Of a DNA stretch of 64,000 nucleotides, positions 61,254 through 64,000 are shown one piece after another. Under the pieces are notes generated by a model. The model did not search any database. It was given only the letters and a program-made list of their open reading frames with translations, and was not told where the DNA came from. This DNA is from Gluconacetobacter diazotrophicus PA1 5. Lineage in GTDB: Bacteria; Pseudomonadota; Alphaproteobacteria; Acetobacterales; Acetobacteraceae. Numbering within the stretch: position 1 is the stretch's first letter; each line of letters starts with the position of its first letter. The stretch lies in the NCBI RefSeq assembly GCF_000067045.1, contig NC_010125.1, positions 3,264,001 through 3,328,000 of the forward strand. The letters run 5' to 3'. A program made the translations under genes and the position numbers.

Positions 61254-61937
61254 GTGCGCATAGACCCAGCGATCAGGCAATCCATCGAGACCGCCGGTGA
61301 GTCCGCGCCGGCCATCCTGCGCGCCGTGATGACCGGCGGGCTGCATGGCCGGGTCGGCATCGTGTCGTCTTTCGGCTCGGAATCGGCGGTGCTGCTGGCG
61401 CTGGCGGCCGAGGTCGATCCCGCCATTCCGGTCCTGTTCCTGGAGACCGGGCAGCATTTCCCTGAAACCCTGGCCTATCGTGACCGGCTGGCCGCCCGCC
61501 TGGGCCTGACCGACGTGCGCAGCATCCAGCCGCAGCCCCGGCAGATCCGCGAGCGCGACCCCGACGGGCAACTCTGGGCCTTCGATCCCGATGCCTGCTG
61601 CGCGCTGCGCAAGGTCGAGCCGCTGGACGAGGCGATCATTCCCTTCGACGCCTGGATGACGGGCCGCAAGCGTTCGCAGGCCGCGACGCGCGCCCAGTTG
61701 CCGGTCGTCGAGGACGCCGCCGACGGCCGCATCAAGATCAATCCCCTGGCGCGCTGGACGCCGGCCGAACTGGACGCGGAAATGACGCGCCGCAACCTGC
61801 CGCGCCATCCGCTGGCCCTGCGGGGCTACAAGTCGATCGGCTGCGCCCCCTGCACCCGTCCGGTGGCGGAAGGCGAGGACCCGCGCGCCGGACGCTGGGC
61901 CGGCCTGTCGAAGACCGAATGCGGCATCCACGTCTGA
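61254..61937 (+). CDS. cysH: Phosphoadenylyl/adenylyl-sulfate reductase
   Basis: Thioredoxin- or glutaredoxin-dependent reduction of activated sulfate to sulfite. PP-loop-like SSFGSESAVLLAL at the N-terminus, ETGQHFPETL, and the two cysteine pairs DACCALRKVEPL and GCAPCTRP that bind the [4Fe-4S] cluster in APS-type reductases. So APS is the likely substrate. The KTECGIHV tail with the catalytic Cys ends the protein. 227 residues, GTG start. First gene of cysH-cysD-cysN. Confidence 0.94.
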   Translation: MRIDPAIRQSIETAGESAPAILRAVMTGGLHGRVGIVSSFGSESAVLLALAAEVDPAIPVLFLETGQHFPETLAYRDRLAARLGLTDVRSIQPQPRQIRERDPDGQLWAFDPDACCALRKVEPLDEAIIPFDAWMTGRKRSQAATRAQLPVVEDAADGRIKINPLARWTPAELDAEMTRRNLPRHPLALRGYKSIGCAPCTRPVAEGEDPRAGRWAGLSKTECGIHV

Positions 61938-61982
61938 ACCCACCCCGTAGAGCCCGAAACCCTGTAAGGTAGCGCCCCCGTC

Positions 61983-62777
61983 ATGGACGATCTCGACCAA
62001 CTCGAAGCCCAGAGCGTGTATATCCTGCGCGAAGCGTACCGGAAGCTGAAGCCGCTGGCGATGCTGTGGTCGCTGGGCAAGGATTCCAACGTCATGCTGT
62101 GGCTGGCGCGCAAGGCGTTCCTGGGCCGCGTGCCGTTCCCGGTGATGCATGTCGATACCGGCAAGAAATTCCCCGAGATGTACCGGTTCCGCGACGAATA
62201 TGTCCGCAAATGGAACCTGGAACTGCTGCTGGGCGACTGCCCGCCGGTCGAGGAGATCGACCCGACCCTGCCGCCGGCCGCCCGCTCCGCCGCGCGCAAG
62301 ACCGCCGGCCTGGCCACGATGATCGAGAAATACAAGCTGGAAGGCGTGATCGCCGGCATCCGCCGCGACGAACAGGCGACCCGCGCCAAGGAGCGCGTCT
62401 TCAGCCCCCGCGGGTCCAGCCACAAGTGGGATGTCCGCAACCAGCCGCCGGAATTCTGGGACCAGTACGCCACCCCGCATGAGGAAGGCGTGCATATCCG
62501 CGTCCATCCCCTGCTGTCATGGCGCGAGATCGATATCTGGCGCTATATCGAGCGCGAGGGCATTCCGCTGGTGGATTTGTATTTCTCGAAGAACGGCAAG
62601 CGCTATCGCTCGCTGGGCGACCAGGACATCACCAGCCCGATCGAAAGCGAGGCCGCCACGGTGGCCGAGGTGATCGCGGAACTGCAGACCACCCGCACGT
62701 CCGAGCGCGCCGGCCGCGCCATGGACCATGAATCCGAAGACGCGTTCGAGCGGCTGCGCGTCGCCGGCTATCTGTGA
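61983..62777 (+). CDS. cysD: Sulfate adenylyltransferase subunit 2
   Basis: ATP-sulfurylase catalytic subunit forming APS from sulfate and ATP, with CysN. PP-loop motif [12 protein letters not shown] (about residue 30), [27 protein letters not shown] and the C-terminal [22 protein letters not shown] are all conserved. 264 residues. 45 bp after cysH and 23 bp before cysN. Confidence 0.96.
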   Translation: MDDLDQLEAQSVYILREAYRKLKPLAMLWSLGKDSNVMLWLARKAFLGRVPFPVMHVDTGKKFPEMYRFRDEYVRKWNLELLLGDCPPVEEIDPTLPPAARSAARKTAGLATMIEKYKLEGVIAGIRRDEQATRAKERVFSPRGSSHKWDVRNQPPEFWDQYATPHEEGVHIRVHPLLSWREIDIWRYIEREGIPLVDLYFSKNGKRYRSLGDQDITSPIESEAATVAEVIAELQTTRTSERAGRAMDHESEDAFERLRVAGYL

Positions 62778-62800
62778 CCCCGGACGGATCGAGACCCGCC

Positions 62801-64000
62801 ATGACTTATGATTCCGCCGCCCGTCAGGACGCGGCCACCCCCATCGTCATCGTCGGCCATGTCGACCACGGCAAATCCACGCTGATCGGCCGTCTGCTGC
62901 ATGACACCGACAACCTGCCCGAGGGCCGCGTCGCGCAGATCATCGAATCCAGCCGGAAGCGCGGGCTGGCCGTCGAATGGAGCTTCCTGCTCGACAGCCT
63001 GCAGATCGAGCGCGATCAGGGCGTGACAGTCGATTCGACGCGCATCCCGTTCCTGCTGGGCAACCGCCAGTTCGTGATCGTGGATGCGCCGGGCCACCGG
63101 CAGTTCCTGCGCAACATGATCACCGGCGCCGCCGACGCCGAGGCCGCCGTGCTGGTCGTGGACGCCGCCGAAGGCGCGCAGGAGCAGACGCGCCGCCACG
63201 CCATGCTGCTGCGCCTGATCGGCATCCGCCATGTCATCGTCCTGATGAACAAGGTGGACCTGCTGGGATACGACCAGGCGCGGATCGCGGAATCCGAGCG
63301 CGCGGTCGCCGCCCTGCTGAAGCAGCTTGAGATCGAACCCAGCCTGTTCGTCCCCGCCTCGGCCCGCGAAGGCGACAATATCGCCAGTCGTTCGCCCAAC
63401 ATGCCCTGGTACAAGGGCCCGACCCTGACCGACGCGCTGATGCTGGTGCCGGCCCCGGCGGGCCGCGCCGACCTGCCGCTGCGCCTGCCGGTGCAGGATG
63501 TCTACCGCTTCGATTCCAAGCGCGTCGTCGCCGGGCGGATCGAACGCGGCCGCGTCAGCGTGGGCGACCATCTGGTGATCGGCACCCACGGCACCACGGC
63601 CCGCGTCGCGTCGATCGAAAGCTGGCATACCGCGCCGCAGATTTCCGCCGTCGCCGGCCAGTCGGTGGCGATCACGCTGGAACCCGACGTGATCCCGGAC
63701 CGGGGCGACCTGCTGCATCGCGCGGACGAGGCCCCGGTGCGCGCCGCGCGCATCCGTTCGCGCCTGTTCTGGCTGCGGCAGGAACCGCTGCGGGTGGGCG
63801 AAAGCTTCCGCCTGCGCCTGGGCACCGCCGAACATCAGGTCACCGTGGCCTCGATCGATTCCGTCGTGCGGCTGGATGACCTGACCGAACATGCGGCCGA
63901 CCACGTCCCGCCCGAGGGCTTTGCCGAAATCACCCTGGCGGCGTCCGAAAGCATCCTGTTCGATCCGTTCGCCCCCGGCACCACGGACGGGCGGGGCGTG
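62801..64000 (+). CDS. cysN: Sulfate adenylyltransferase subunit 1 (GTPase), 5' part
   Basis: GTP-hydrolysing regulatory subunit of ATP sulfurylase, EF-Tu-like. The G1 loop GHVDHGKST begins at residue 19. The switch region [34 protein letters not shown] and the G4 motif NKVD are present, followed by the beta-barrel domains 2 and 3. The reading frame is open for 400 codons to the window edge. Whether it continues into a fused CysC (APS kinase) domain cannot be seen. Confidence 0.96.
   Translation, partial: MTYDSAARQDAATPIVIVGHVDHGKSTLIGRLLHDTDNLPEGRVAQIIESSRKRGLAVEWSFLLDSLQIERDQGVTVDSTRIPFLLGNRQFVIVDAPGHRQFLRNMITGAADAEAAVLVVDAAEGAQEQTRRHAMLLRLIGIRHVIVLMNKVDLLGYDQARIAESERAVAALLKQLEIEPSLFVPASAREGDNIASRSPNMPWYKGPTLTDALMLVPAPAGRADLPLRLPVQDVYRFDSKRVVAGRIERGRVSVGDHLVIGTHGTTARVASIESWHTAPQISAVAGQSVAITLEPDVIPDRGDLLHRADEAPVRAARIRSRLFWLRQEPLRVGESFRLRLGTAEHQVTVASIDSVVRLDDLTEHAADHVPPEGFAEITLAASESILFDPFAPGTTDGRGV

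Overview
The window is about 64 kb of GC-rich, tightly packed chromosome from an alphaproteobacterium. The gene complement and protein similarity point to an acetic acid bacterium (Acetobacteraceae, probably Gluconacetobacter or a close relative); that assignment is inferred from family resemblance, not from a marker-gene search. Nearly every base is coding. No transposase, prophage or CRISPR array is visible, and four tRNA genes plus the RNase P RNA gene are present.

Layout. 1-3.2 kb: the 3' part of zwf, a small membrane protein, a bc1-type Rieske gene without petB/petC, and a convergent esterase. 3.2-3.65 kb: rnpB. 3.8-23.6 kb: one almost unbroken division and cell-wall (dcw) operon, mraZ-rsmH-ftsL-ftsI-murE-murF-mraY-murD-ftsW-murG-murC-murB-ddl-ftsQ-ftsA-ftsZ. 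Most junctions are ATGA or TGATG overlaps. A run of CCCA repeats at 10-bp spacing precedes mraZ, and a strong intrinsic terminator follows ftsZ. 23.7-31.7 kb: lpxC, bamD, recN, ligA and a CorC/HlyC-type protein, with a ~155-bp palindromic repeat element in three copies plus fragments. 31.8-33.8 kb: a less GC-rich Rrf2 regulator-cupin-SDR operon.

33.9-42.7 kb is the most unusual region. A GST-like gene and a Rieske-only gene are divergent from pncA and a complete BMP-type (nucleoside/purine family) ABC importer. The importer operon ends in a Rieske-oxygenase catalytic subunit that has lost its Rieske cluster. This resembles the split architecture of the NdmC/NdmE methylxanthine demethylase partners and is my main candidate for an undescribed system. 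42.8-53.7 kb: tRNA-Asn, a GT87-like membrane glycosyltransferase, two MFS transporters, csaA, gpt, murQ, tRNA-Pro, an NDUFS4-like gene, tRNA-Arg, an AT-rich spacer, tRNA-Ser, a Wzm/Wzt polysaccharide exporter pair and rhlE. 53.9-64 kb: a BadF-type kinase, metW-metX, osmC, aroC, fabI, pdxH, a universal stress protein and the sulfate-assimilation operon cysH-cysD-cysN (cysN cut by the window end).

Sequence quality. Several conserved proteins (murB, the BMP ATPase, Wzt, two MFS transporters, probably recN) carry single-base indels in G/C runs, often as -1/+1 pairs about 25-30 bp apart. gpt carries a 37-bp imperfect tandem duplication at its start. These look more like draft-sequence errors than real lesions, and exact protein sequences there should not be trusted.
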